This document shows, piece after piece, positions 30,159-40,907 of a DNA stretch of 64,000 nucleotides. Both the position numbers and the translations under genes were made by a program. Below the pieces are notes generated by a model that saw nothing but the letters and a program-made list of their open reading frames with translations, had not been told where the DNA came from and ran no database searches. Source of the stretch: Gemmatimonas sp. (lineage in GTDB: Bacteria; Gemmatimonadota; Gemmatimonadetes; Gemmatimonadales; Gemmatimonadaceae). Location: the NCBI RefSeq assembly GCF_021298855.1, contig NZ_JAJTHI010000043.1, forward strand, positions 34,790 to 98,789. The letters are read 5' to 3'. Each line of letters begins with the position of its first letter. Position 1 is the first letter of the stretch.

Positions 30159-31163
30159 ATGGACTTCCGGCCCTTGGCGTACGAAACTGCCTGCGTGCCC
30201 AACCTGTTGCCTATCCTCCGGCGCCTGCGCGCCGTGCCCACCGGCGCCGTGGCCATGTGCGCGCTGTCACTTGCCGCCTGCGACGCCGTGAAGGGCAAGC
30301 TGTACCCCGAGGTCGTCGACCGTGGATGGCAGAGCGACAGTACGCTGTTGGCCGCTTCCCCTGCGGTGCTCATGCGTGTGGTGCGGAGCAAGGAGGGCGC
30401 GCGGGCCGTGCCGCTCGCCACGATTGACGGCACGGGGGTGCACACCCTCTCGCTCACCCCACGGGGATGGCGCGCACTGGATGTGCAGATGCTGCACGAG
30501 GGACGGCGGTTCGTGCCGTACCGGGGCAGTGAGCCGCTGGGGACCATCGTGTCGCGTCGCGGCATGTGGGAAGGGCCAACGCTCGACTCGCTGCCGGGGT
30601 GCAGCCAGATGCTGCCGGCGGCCGCCGTGTCAGTGCCCGACGGGGTCGAGTTGCTCACCTCCGGAAGCACGGCCCTGCCGGGACGCTCGAGCGGGCTGGC
30701 CAACGGCGAGCTGGAACGGGTGCTGAGCGTGGTCTCCACGCTCGTGGCGCCCTCGGCCGGTGTGCCGATGTCCAAGATGTCGCGCTATCGGCGTACCGTG
30801 CAGGTCGTGGGGACGGGGGCCACCGCGAGTCCCACGATCGTGGTGACGTACAGCGACCCTCAGGAACTCCCCGCGGGGGCGTCGCGCATGGCGGAGCGCC
30901 CGCGGCAGCTGGTGCTGGTGCTCGACAAGGGGGCGTACGGCTACCGGCCTTCGCTCACGCTGGCCGATGTCTCGTCGGCGCGCCTCGCACCGCGACGCCG
31001 GTTTCTGGGCGCGCTCGACACCAATGGCGATGGGCGCGCCGAGCTGTTCTTCGGACTCGGTGAAAACATCGAACGCGGCGAGCTGGCCACATTCAGCTAT
31101 CGGTTCAGCGGCGATGCCTGGATTGCGGACTGGGAGTACCGGCGGACGCGCTGCATGGGCTGA
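30159..31163 (+). CDS. Predicted lipoprotein of unknown function
   Basis: 334 residues from ATG 30159. A lipobox LAAC lies at the end of a hydrophobic stretch (AVAMCALSLAAC). The GTG at 30195 gives a more normal signal peptide length (MPNLLPILRRL and onward) and may be the true start. Mature sequence contains LGALDTNGDGRAELFFGL, an FG-GAP-like calcium-type loop (DTNGDG), as seen in beta-propeller or surface proteins. No catalytic motif is seen. The stop lies 22 nt from the converging Lrp-type gene. Confidence 0.65.
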   Translation: MDFRPLAYETACVPNLLPILRRLRAVPTGAVAMCALSLAACDAVKGKLYPEVVDRGWQSDSTLLAASPAVLMRVVRSKEGARAVPLATIDGTGVHTLSLTPRGWRALDVQMLHEGRRFVPYRGSEPLGTIVSRRGMWEGPTLDSLPGCSQMLPAAAVSVPDGVELLTSGSTALPGRSSGLANGELERVLSVVSTLVAPSAGVPMSKMSRYRRTVQVVGTGATASPTIVVTYSDPQELPAGASRMAERPRQLVLVLDKGAYGYRPSLTLADVSSARLAPRRRFLGALDTNGDGRAELFFGLGENIERGELATFSYRFSGDAWIADWEYRRTRCMG

Positions 31164-31185
31164 GGCGCGCGGGCGTGGGCGGCCG

Positions 31186-31464
31186 CTACTCGACGCCGAT
31201 ATCCCAGGCCTGCTCGAGGTCACGTGTGCTGTACTGGCGGAACGCCGTCAGCGTTTGCGTGCGCTGAATGCCCGGCACCTTGGCGAATTCCTGGGTGACC
31301 ACCGTCGCGATCTGCTCGAGGTCGGGCACCCGGACGATGGCCACGAGGTCCCAGGCGCCCGAGACCGAATAGACCTCCGCCACCCCGTCAATGGCCGTGA
31401 GCGCCGTGGCACAGGCGGGGATGCTGCGCGGGTCGGCCTGCACGAGCACGATCGTGGTAATCAT
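31186..31464 (-). CDS. Stand-alone Lrp/AsnC ligand-sensing domain protein
   Basis: A 92-residue protein equal to the C-terminal RAM (AsnC ligand-binding) domain of Lrp-family regulators without the DNA-binding helix-turn-helix: TTIVLVQADPRSIPAC, then GVAEVYSVSGAWDLVAIVRVPD. Stand-alone versions bind amino acids and can act with separate partners. ATG 31464 is chosen because GGAG lies 8 nt upstream; ATG 31470 is 2 codons earlier with only 2 nt to the GGAG. It begins 17 nt after the aminotransferase stop, so it may sense an amino acid linked to that enzyme. Confidence 0.8.
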   Translation of the reverse strand: MITTIVLVQADPRSIPACATALTAIDGVAEVYSVSGAWDLVAIVRVPDLEQIATVVTQEFAKVPGIQRTQTLTAFRQYSTRDLEQAWDIGVE

Positions 31465-31481
31465 CGGCATGGCTCCGGGAG

Positions 31482-32672
31482 TCAGGTGGTGAGGCAGGTG
31501 GCGATGCGCGTTACGCCTTCGACCGCCACGGCCTCGGTCGTGGCGTAGCTGGCACGAATCCAATTGGGCGTCCCGAACGCGCTACCGGGCACGATCGCCA
31601 CCTGCTGTTCCTCAAGCACGGCGGCGGCAAAGGCGGCACCCGGATCGGCAGCGCCGCGAAATCCGTCGACGTGCAGATACAGGTAGAAGGCGCCGGCGGG
31701 ATGCACGTAGCGCACGCCCGGAAATGCCCCCAGGGCGCGCAGCACCGCGTCGCGCCGCTGCCGGAAGGCTCGCACCATTTCGTGCACCGCGGCATCGGCC
31801 TGTTCGCGCTCGGCGAGCGCCGCCAGCGCGGCGTGCTGCGACACGGCAGCCGCGTTGGAGGTGGTATGCCCCTGAAAGGCACTCATCGCCTTGGAGAGCG
31901 GGGCGGGAGCAATGGTCCAGCCAATGCGCCAGCCGGTCATGGCGTACGCCTTGGCCACGCCATTCACGATGATGAGATTCTCGCGCGTCGGGGCGATGTC
32001 CAGTGCCGAGACGGCATCACCCTCGTAGGCGATGCGCCGGTAGATCTCGTCGGCAACGACCCACCACCCGCGGTCGCGCGCCAACTCCAGAATGGCCGCC
32101 AGTTCGTCGCGCGAATAGACGGCACCGGTGGGATTGTTGGGGGAGTTGAGCATCACCCCTTTCGTCCGCGGGGTGGCCGCCGCCTCGAGCATCGCGGCCG
32201 TGACCTTGAGCGAGTTGGCCGGATCGCCGAGCACGGGAACAGCGGCCGCGCGCGCCAGCTCGACCATTTCGAAATAGCTCGTCCACGAGGGAATCGGGAT
32301 GAGGACGTCGTCACCGGGGCCGAAGCAGCACACCACGGCGTTGTAGAGCGACTGCTTGGAGCCGTTGGAGACGACGACCTCGGCGGGCGTCACCGGCTGC
32401 TGCTGCACCTGGATGCGATTGGCATCGGCCGCAATGGCTTCGCGGAGCGGCAGGATCCCTTCGGTGTTGGTGTACCGCGTGGCCCCCGCCTCGATCGCGC
32501 GCGCGGCCGCCTGTCGAATGAACGCCGGCGTGTCGAAGTCCGGCTCCCCGGCACCGAGGTCGATGACGGGCACGCCCTGCGCCTTGAGGGCGCGCGCCTT
32601 GGCGGCGACGGCGAGGGTGGCGGACTCCTTCAGTCGGGCGATGTTCGGGGACGGCTGAAACGACAGCGGCAT
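31482..32672 (-). CDS. PLP-dependent aminotransferase class I (aspartate aminotransferase-like)
   Basis: A 396-residue fold-type I aminotransferase. The PLP lysine is Lys241 in NGVAKAYAMTGWRIGW; other signatures are AGEPDFDTP, SNGSKQSLY, SPNNPTGAVY and the C-terminal ASYATTEAVAVEGVTRIA. This pattern fits the aspartate (or prephenate) aminotransferase subgroup Ib. The exact amino donor cannot be read. ATG 32672 gives MPLSFQPSPNIARL, the usual start. The Lrp-type domain gene follows and may provide amino acid sensing. Confidence 0.9.
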   Translation of the reverse strand: MPLSFQPSPNIARLKESATLAVAAKARALKAQGVPVIDLGAGEPDFDTPAFIRQAAARAIEAGATRYTNTEGILPLREAIAADANRIQVQQQPVTPAEVVVSNGSKQSLYNAVVCCFGPGDDVLIPIPSWTSYFEMVELARAAAVPVLGDPANSLKVTAAMLEAAATPRTKGVMLNSPNNPTGAVYSRDELAAILELARDRGWWVVADEIYRRIAYEGDAVSALDIAPTRENLIIVNGVAKAYAMTGWRIGWTIAPAPLSKAMSAFQGHTTSNAAAVSQHAALAALAEREQADAAVHEMVRAFRQRRDAVLRALGAFPGVRYVHPAGAFYLYLHVDGFRGAADPGAAFAAAVLEEQQVAIVPGSAFGTPNWIRASYATTEAVAVEGVTRIATCLTT

Positions 32673-32711
32673 GTCGGACGGATCCGGAGTGGAATTGGGG
32701 CGGACACCGAC

Positions 32712-32717
32712 TATCTT
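32712..32717 (+). promoter_or_regulatory. Candidate -10 element for the DEAD-like/tdk unit
   Basis: TATCTT (then TC), 130 nt before the start at 32848. A 7-bp hairpin (CCGGCAG with its complement, 32809-32827) lies in the 5' untranslated region just before the start. Confidence 0.3.
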
Positions 32718-32847
32718 TCGAGGTTCGGACTCGAGCGTCTCGAGGCAATTAAGCGCGCTCCGGGAGCACGCGCCACGTGGGACCACTGCGCCAACCGGGC
32801 GCACGACACCGGCAGTTGGGCTGCCGGGCTGACTAACAACTGATGGG

Positions 32848-34815
32848 GTGGGTGTGAGCGAGCAGGAACGGGAAGACTCGTCGCCAGGGGCGACGCGGAG
32901 CCAGCACATCGTGCTTGAGGGCCCCGCAGATTTGCGGACGATGACCGCGGCCATTCGCCCCGGTGTGGAGCGCAGCCGGCAGGGCGGCGCCGTCGGCGCC
33001 CCGGTGTGCCTCATCATCACCCCCACCATCGAACAGGCCATGGCGGCCGCCGATCAGGCACGCCGTCTGCTGGCCGATCCGGCGGTGCGTGTGGTCCCGG
33101 TCACCGGGGCCGTTCGCGCCCGCCGTGTGCTGGGGCTTGCCCCGGTGGCTGTGGTCACCGGCACCCCCGCCGATCTGCTCACGCTGCGTCGCGACGCGGC
33201 GCTGGGCGTAGACCAGCTGCAGACGGTCGTCATTGTGGGCCTCGACGAAATGCTTGCCGCCAACGGCGCCGACACGTTGCAGGCCCTGCTGGGTGACACG
33301 CCGGAGAACGTGAGCCGCGTAGCCACGCTCGAACGCGAAACCGAAGCCGGCGACGCGTTCCTCGAGGCGCAGTTGCGACGCGCGCGCCGCATGACGCCGC
33401 TCCTCGTGGGTGACACCCCCCTCGCGGTCACTCCGCGGTTCATCCTCACGGCGCCGTCCGGGCGCGTCGATGCCCTGCGTCTGGTCCTCGACGAAACCGA
33501 CCCGCCGTCGCTCGTCGTCATCGCCGCCACCGACACCGGCGTTGCCGACGCCACGGCGGCGCTGGAGCGCCTCGGTCTTGTCGTCGACGGATTGTCGGTA
33601 CAGGTCACCCGGCAGCCCACGGCGCAGCACGTGGCGCTGGCGGTGCTGTGGGAGGCGCCGGCCACCTTCGAGGCCCTGGTCGAGTCACTGGCCATGCGAC
33701 CGGTCGATGCCGTGGCCCTGCTGCTGCCCGATGAACTGCCGGCGTTCCGCCGCATGACGCAGAGCCTCGCGGAGGCGTGGACGCCGGCGCCCCGCAAGGC
33801 CGCTGCCGAGGACCGTGTCCAGCAGCTGCGCCACGCCCTGCGCACGACCCTGGGCAACGGCCACGCGTCCGCAAGCGAGCTCGCACTGCTCGCCCCGCTG
33901 CTCGAGTCGCACGACGCCCTCGAGATTGCCTGCGCGGCGCTGCGCCTCTACGAGGGCGCGCGACGCGAGGTGGCCAACGTGCGCGCCAAGGCGGCAGCCG
34001 CCGGCGCCAAGTCGACGGCGCGTGAGACGCCCCGTGAGAGCGGACGCGCCGGCGATGCGCCGGCGGCGCCGGCCGGACGCCAGCGGGTGTTCCTTGCCGC
34101 CGGCACGCGCGACAACGTGCGGGTGGGGGATATCGTAGGCGCCATCGCGAACGAGGCAGGGGTGCCGGGGGAGAAGATCGGTCAGGTCGACCTCTTCGAG
34201 TCGCACGCGACCGTGGAGCTTGACGCGGCGGACGCCGCGACGGTCGTGGCCGCGCTGGGGAGCGCCACGCTGCGTGGCCGTCGCCTGAGTGCACGCATCG
34301 ACGAGCGCCGCGGGGGCGAGCGTCACGAGCGCGGTGGCTTCGGCGGCCGCGGCCCGCGCCGCGACATCGGTGGTGACCGTGGGGCGCCGCGCCGCGACGG
34401 CGGCGGCGAGCGTGGGCCGCGCCGCGACGGCGGCGAGCGTGGGCCGCGCCGTGACTTCGGCGCTGAGCGTGGTCCCCGTCGCGAAGGCGGCGGTGATCGC
34501 GGCCCGCGCCGCGACTTCGGTGGCGAGCGCCCCGCCCGCGGCGGCGATCGTGGTGAGCGTGGTCCGCGTCGGGAGTTCGGCGGTGAACGCGGGGCCGACC
34601 GCGGCCCGCGCGGCGGCGCCGGCGGTGGCTTCGGTGGTGGATTCGGCGGAGGTCGCCCGCCCCGCGCCGCCGATGAGCGACGCAGCTGGGGGGACCGCCC
34701 CGTGGGGGAGCGCACCGAAGGACGGAATGAATGGACCGAACGCGCCGAGCGCATGAAGCACGCGAAGCGCGAGCGGCCGACACGGCCGTCGACCGATCGG
34801 GGCGACGAGGCGTAA
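32848..34815 (+). CDS. Degenerate DEAD-box-like protein with DbpA RNA-binding domain and RGG-rich tail
   Basis: A 655-residue protein with the layout of a DEAD-box RNA helicase but missing key ATPase parts. Residues 50-150 match the first RecA-like domain: LIITPTIEQA stands at motif Ia, VVTGTPADLL at motif Ib and VGLDEML at the DEAD position. No Walker A (GxGKT) is found before it. A second, diverged RecA-like domain follows to about residue 320. Residues 413-490 form a DbpA-type RNA-binding domain (VFLAAGTRDNVRVGDIVGAI). The last 165 residues are repeats of GERGPRRD/E type, an RGG-box-like tail. It probably binds RNA but does not hydrolyse ATP in the usual way. GTG 32848 is likely; GTG 32854 is possible. 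tdk follows 3 nt later. Confidence 0.72.
   Translation: MGVSEQEREDSSPGATRSQHIVLEGPADLRTMTAAIRPGVERSRQGGAVGAPVCLIITPTIEQAMAAADQARRLLADPAVRVVPVTGAVRARRVLGLAPVAVVTGTPADLLTLRRDAALGVDQLQTVVIVGLDEMLAANGADTLQALLGDTPENVSRVATLERETEAGDAFLEAQLRRARRMTPLLVGDTPLAVTPRFILTAPSGRVDALRLVLDETDPPSLVVIAATDTGVADATAALERLGLVVDGLSVQVTRQPTAQHVALAVLWEAPATFEALVESLAMRPVDAVALLLPDELPAFRRMTQSLAEAWTPAPRKAAAEDRVQQLRHALRTTLGNGHASASELALLAPLLESHDALEIACAALRLYEGARREVANVRAKAAAAGAKSTARETPRESGRAGDAPAAPAGRQRVFLAAGTRDNVRVGDIVGAIANEAGVPGEKIGQVDLFESHATVELDAADAATVVAALGSATLRGRRLSARIDERRGGERHERGGFGGRGPRRDIGGDRGAPRRDGGGERGPRRDGGERGPRRDFGAERGPRREGGGDRGPRRDFGGERPARGGDRGERGPRREFGGERGADRGPRGGAGGGFGGGFGGGRPPRAADERRSWGDRPVGERTEGRNEWTERAERMKHAKRERPTRPSTDRGDEA
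34310..34690 (+). repeat. Repeat region encoding the RGG-like tail
   Basis: Degenerate repeats of about 24-36 bp encoding units such as GERGPRRDFG and GGDRGPRRD. They are part of the preceding gene and give its arginine/glycine-rich C-terminus. Confidence 0.7.
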
Positions 34816-34818
34816 CCC

Positions 34819-35430
34819 GTGAGTGGCGGCTTTCAGGCATCCGGTGGATGGATGGAGGTCATCGCCGGCTCGATGTTCAGCGGCAAGACCGAAGAGCTGC
34901 TGCGTCGGGTCCGGCGTGCCACAATTGCCCGCAAGCGCGTCCAGGTGTTCAAGTCGCACCTGGACGACCGCTACGCCGGGCTGTGGGCCGTATCGAGTCA
35001 CGACCGGCGCACCTTCGATGCCACGCCGGTCGATTCCTCGTCGCAGATCCTGCTCCGTCTCGATCCCATGGCGCAGGTGGTCGCGATCGACGAGGTGCAA
35101 TTCCTCGACACCGGCATCGTGAACGTGGTGTCGGGGCTGGCCGATCGCGGACGCCGGGTCATCATGGCGGGCATCGACACCGACTTTCGCGGGGAACCCT
35201 TTGGCCCCATGCCGCAGCTCATGGCCATGTCCGAAGTCGTGGACAAGCTGCACGCCATCTGCGTGCTGTGCGGGTCGCCGGCCAGCCGCACGCAGCGCCT
35301 GCTGGCCGGAAAACCGGCGCCGTACGATTCGCCGACCATCATGGTGGGGGCCGCGGATGCCTACGAGGCCCGCTGCCGGGCGTGCCATCAGGTTCCGCGG
35401 CGCGACGAGGCACAACCGTCCCTGCTGTAG
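34819..35430 (+). CDS. tdk: Thymidine kinase (type II)
   Basis: Phosphorylates thymidine to dTMP in nucleotide salvage. The 203-residue protein has P-loop GSMFSGKT (residues 17-24), DEVQF with the catalytic glutamate, the [12 protein letters not shown] lasso region, and two cysteine pairs for the structural zinc (CVLCG and CRACH). GTG 34819 begins 3 nt after the stop of the DEAD-like gene, so the two share a transcript. deoA at 11172 would act on the same nucleoside, but lies far away. Confidence 0.94.
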   Translation: MSGGFQASGGWMEVIAGSMFSGKTEELLRRVRRATIARKRVQVFKSHLDDRYAGLWAVSSHDRRTFDATPVDSSSQILLRLDPMAQVVAIDEVQFLDTGIVNVVSGLADRGRRVIMAGIDTDFRGEPFGPMPQLMAMSEVVDKLHAICVLCGSPASRTQRLLAGKPAPYDSPTIMVGAADAYEARCRACHQVPRRDEAQPSLL

Positions 35431-35597
35431 GGGCTCGCACCGTCGGGAGCGTGGCGGTCGGGAGGCGGGCAGAGGACGGTGGCGTGGGCGGGGGGCGGCG
35501 GCCCGGACGGGGGGCGGTGTGACGCGTGGCGCGGGGTGGGCGTCCTTCCCGCGACACCGATAGCTCTTCTCTCCACTTTCCCCGGACGGATCGTCGC
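35431..35597. other. G-rich intergenic stretch between tdk and the AraC-type gene
   Basis: Several G runs (GGG at 35486-35488, a run of six at 35490-35495, another run of six at 35509-35514) could form a G-quadruplex on the plus strand. TAGCTC at 35561-35566 is a weak -10 candidate 31 nt before the AraC-type gene. Confidence 0.35.
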
Positions 35598-36413
35598 ATG
35601 GGTGTAATCGCGACGTTGCTCGCGCACGAACCCCGACTCGCACGGCTGCGAAGCGCCGCGCGGGACCGGTATCGGTTCGTGCCATGCGAAGATTGGACCT
35701 CCCTCACGCGCGCCTGTGAGCGAGGGCCCATCAATGTGGTCGTCTTCGACCTGTACGTTGACGGTCGCGCCGACTTCGAACGCGTGCGCCAGTTGCGCAT
35801 CCGAGTGCCACGTGCGGCACTGGTTGCCTACGTGGACCTGACGCGGGAGCGGGCGAAGGACATGTTCGACGCCGGACGCTGCGGCATCGATGTGCTCATC
35901 GTGGCCGAAGAAACCGACACACCGCAACTGCTGGCCGCGCTGCTCGACCAGGCCGAGGCGCGCAGCGTCTCGAGTCTGCTCAAGCCGCACCTCGCCGGCC
36001 TGCGCAGCGTGGTGCGCGACGCCGTGATGCTGTCGGTGACGCGTGCGCACGAGCGGCTCACCCCGGACAGCCTCGCGCGGCTCATCGCCGTCTCGCGCCG
36101 GCTGCTCTCCAAGCGTCTCGAGGGCGCGCAACTGCCGCCGCCACACCAGCTGCTGACCTGGGGTCGGCTCATCGTGGCGGCCAGCATGCTCGAGGATGGC
36201 TCGCGCAGCGCCGACGGCGTGGCCAGTGCGCTCGACTTCCCGTCCGGTTCGGCGTTCCGCAACACCTGCCAGCGCTATCTCGGCTGTACGCCACACCAGA
36301 TCCGCCTGCGCGGCGGGGCGGGCTGGGTGATCCAGGAATTGCTGGTGAACCGCGAGAAGCGGCGGCAGATCGCGGATCACGAGGATGACATGCGGGACTC
36401 GGCGGCGGCGTGA
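35598..36413 (+). CDS. AraC-type transcription regulator with receiver-like N-terminus
   Basis: A 271-residue protein. The N-terminal 135 residues resemble a response-regulator receiver (INVVVFDLYVDG at the usual phospho-aspartate strand, then PRAALVAYVDL). The C-terminal part has an AraC-type double helix-turn-helix: RLIVAASMLEDGSRSADGVA and the second helix pair in DFPSGSAFRNTCQRYLGCTPHQIR. The ligand or kinase and the target genes are not evident; no partner histidine kinase lies nearby. ATG 35598 is chosen because it begins the receiver-like domain. A terminator-like hairpin follows. Confidence 0.75.
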   Translation: MGVIATLLAHEPRLARLRSAARDRYRFVPCEDWTSLTRACERGPINVVVFDLYVDGRADFERVRQLRIRVPRAALVAYVDLTRERAKDMFDAGRCGIDVLIVAEETDTPQLLAALLDQAEARSVSSLLKPHLAGLRSVVRDAVMLSVTRAHERLTPDSLARLIAVSRRLLSKRLEGAQLPPPHQLLTWGRLIVAASMLEDGSRSADGVASALDFPSGSAFRNTCQRYLGCTPHQIRLRGGAGWVIQELLVNREKRRQIADHEDDMRDSAAA

Positions 36414-36467
36414 ACGGCGGAGGGGTTCCGGTGGTCGGCAAACGGTGCTGAACAGCAGACCGCATTC

Positions 36468-36637
36468 GGCAGGAACCACAGCACGCAGACAGGAGTGATG
36501 CGGAAGAACAACACGGCGGCGTGCGCGATGCGCCGCCGCCGATGTCCCAACCGCGAAGGAAATCGGGCGCCCTGCGAAGCAGTGGCGCCCGTTTCGTTCT
36601 TCCACATCCCTGCCGTCTGCCCACTGTCGTTCCTGCC
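36468..36637. repeat. Imperfect long inverted repeat with two inner hairpins
   Basis: Two 49-nt arms, 36468-36516 and 36589-36637, are inverted copies with about 39 of 49 matches and no gaps. Between them lie a perfect 8-bp hairpin (36514-36521 with 36531-36538) and the strong terminator hairpin at 36564-36591. The direct repeat CCTGCCGTCTGCC occurs at 36609-36621 and 36632-36644. The 170-bp structure sits between the AraC-type gene and coaE and contains no gene. Confidence 0.6.
36564..36591 (+). terminator. Terminator after the AraC-type regulator gene
   Basis: CGGGCGCC pairs with GGCGCCCG, plus CTGC with GCAG and a 3-nt loop (one bulged T); TTTCGTTCTT follows. The best intrinsic-terminator match of the window. 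It lies within the longer inverted repeat. Confidence 0.65.
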
Positions 36638-36676
36638 GTCTGCCGCCTGCCGGTGGTCGCCCACGCGATCTGTCCC

Positions 36677-36682
36677 TACGTT
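36677..36682 (+). promoter_or_regulatory. Start-proximal -10 element of coaE
   Basis: TACGTT continuing into TCC, 6 nt before the coaE ATG; no Shine-Dalgarno. Confidence 0.4.
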
Positions 36683-36688
36683 TCCCCC

Positions 36689-37309
36689 ATGCTCCACGTC
36701 GCCCTCACCGGCAACATCGCCTCCGGCAAGTCCACCGTGGCCGCCCTGCTCGCCGCGCACGGCGCCACGATCATCGACGCCGACGAACTGGCCCGGGCTG
36801 CGGTGGCCCCCGGCACCCCGGGACTCGACGCGGTGGTGGAGCGGTTCGGCACCGACGTGCTGGCGCCCGACGGTTCGCTCGACCGCGCCGCCCTGCGCGC
36901 GCGGGTGTTCCGGGACCCGGTGTGCCGCGACGCGCTCAACGCCATCGTGCATCCGGCCGTGCGACGGTTGCGTGAGGAAGCGGTAGCCGCCGCGCACGCC
37001 CGCGGGGACCGCATCGTGGTGTCGGATATTCCGCTGCTCTTCGAGGTGGGGCTTGAACACGCCTTCGATGCGGTCATCCTCGTGGAGGCGCCCGAGCCCG
37101 TTCGCCGTGCCCGCATCGTGCGCGATCGTGGCCTCGGCGCCGAGGAGGCGCAGGCCATGATCGATGCGCAGTGGCCATCGGCACGCAAGCGGACCGGGGC
37201 CACCTGGGTCATCGACAACAGCGGCGACCGCGACGCGTTGGCCGCCGATGTTCAGGCGCTGTGGACGCAGATCGAGGCCCGCGCCGCGCAACCGAAGGCA
37301 AACCCGTAG
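36689..37309 (+). CDS. coaE: Dephospho-CoA kinase
   Basis: Phosphorylates dephospho-CoA to coenzyme A, the last step of CoA synthesis. The 206-residue protein has P-loop TGNIASGKST (residues 7-16), IIDADELAR, and the family segment DIPLLFEVGLEH with VRRARIVRDRG in the lid region. ATG 36689 starts the conserved MLHVALTGN; the frame is open upstream but unlike protein. TACGTT lies 6 nt upstream of the ATG. gcvH starts 78 nt downstream. Confidence 0.94.
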   Translation: MLHVALTGNIASGKSTVAALLAAHGATIIDADELARAAVAPGTPGLDAVVERFGTDVLAPDGSLDRAALRARVFRDPVCRDALNAIVHPAVRRLREEAVAAAHARGDRIVVSDIPLLFEVGLEHAFDAVILVEAPEPVRRARIVRDRGLGAEEAQAMIDAQWPSARKRTGATWVIDNSGDRDALAADVQALWTQIEARAAQPKANP

Positions 37310-37387
37310 CAGGCGACCGCTTCCCCTTCCCGGCCCCGGGGCGGATACTTCCCGGGTTCGGTTCTTCCTTCCCATCCGGAGCCTTTC

Positions 37388-37774
37388 GTGTCGAATATCC
37401 CCGCCGACCTGCGCTATACCAAGGAGCATGAATACGTCCGTGCCACATCGGAATCCGACGTGGTGTACATCGGCATCACCGACTATGCGCAGGGTGAGCT
37501 GGGCGACATCGTGTACGTGGAGCTGCCCAAGGTGGGCGCCACGTACGGGTCGCACGACGTGTTCGGCACGGTCGAGGCGGTGAAGGCCGTGTCGGAGCTC
37601 TTCATGCCGGTGGCCGGGGAAGTGCTCGAGGTAAATGGGCGTCTCGACGGCGAGCCCGCGCTCATCAACACCGACCCGTACGGTGATGGCTGGATGATCA
37701 AGGTGCGCATGGCCGCCGGCGGCGATGCGGGGCTCATGTCCCCCGACGCGTACCGCGCACAGCTCGGCGAATAA
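37388..37774 (+). CDS. gcvH: Glycine cleavage system H protein
   Basis: Lipoyl carrier of the glycine cleavage system, moving the aminomethyl group from GcvP to GcvT and on to the lipoamide dehydrogenase. The 128-residue protein has the lipoylation site in FGTVEAVKAVSELFMP; the modified lysine is Lys66. Other motifs are YTKEHEYVR and GITDYAQGELGDIVYVELP. The GTG at 37388 has GGAG 8 nt upstream. gcvP is on the opposite strand, 87 bp away, and the two genes converge on a perfect hairpin. gcvT is not in the window. Confidence 0.95.
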   Translation: MSNIPADLRYTKEHEYVRATSESDVVYIGITDYAQGELGDIVYVELPKVGATYGSHDVFGTVEAVKAVSELFMPVAGEVLEVNGRLDGEPALINTDPYGDGWMIKVRMAAGGDAGLMSPDAYRAQLGE

Positions 37775-37790
37775 CCGCCCCGCAGAACGA

Positions 37791-37829
37791 CCCGAGGGCC
37801 CCGGTGCATGGCGCACCGGGGCCCTCGGG
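37791..37829. terminator. Bidirectional terminator hairpin between gcvH and gcvP
   Basis: Perfect 17-bp stem (left arm 37791-37807, right arm 37813-37829) and a 5-nt loop, 16 nt after the gcvH stop and 32 nt before the gcvP stop. One of the strongest hairpins of the window; no T tract on either side. Confidence 0.75.
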
Positions 37830-37861
37830 CGTTGCGGGCGACGGACCGCCCGCGGCGTCGC

Positions 37862-40768
<2,907 letters not shown>

Positions 40769-40907
40769 GACCATCCTCGGGAGAAATCGGGCAACGCCAC
40801 TCGGAGCCGGTCCGTGGTGGCGACGGAGTACGAACGGGAGCGGGGCGCGGCACCGGCGTGGCGCCGATGTCTGCGCGATATCCCTCAGCCTCGGTAATTT
40901 AACGCCG
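40769..40907. promoter_or_regulatory. Divergent promoter region of gcvP and lipM
   Basis: The short segment GGTAATTTAACG holds TAATTT on the plus strand (40895-40900, 7 nt before the lipM ATG) and TAAATT on the minus strand (40896-40901, 127 nt before the gcvP ATG). The two -10 elements overlap. The gcvP transcript would have a long leader; I see no recognised glycine riboswitch in it. Confidence 0.45.

Noticed and set aside
37310..37387. Possible glycine riboswitch before gcvH, or in the gcvP leader (40769-40907)
   Set aside because: I see neither the tandem aptamer layout nor the conserved glycine-aptamer sequences. The gcvH gap is only 78 bp.
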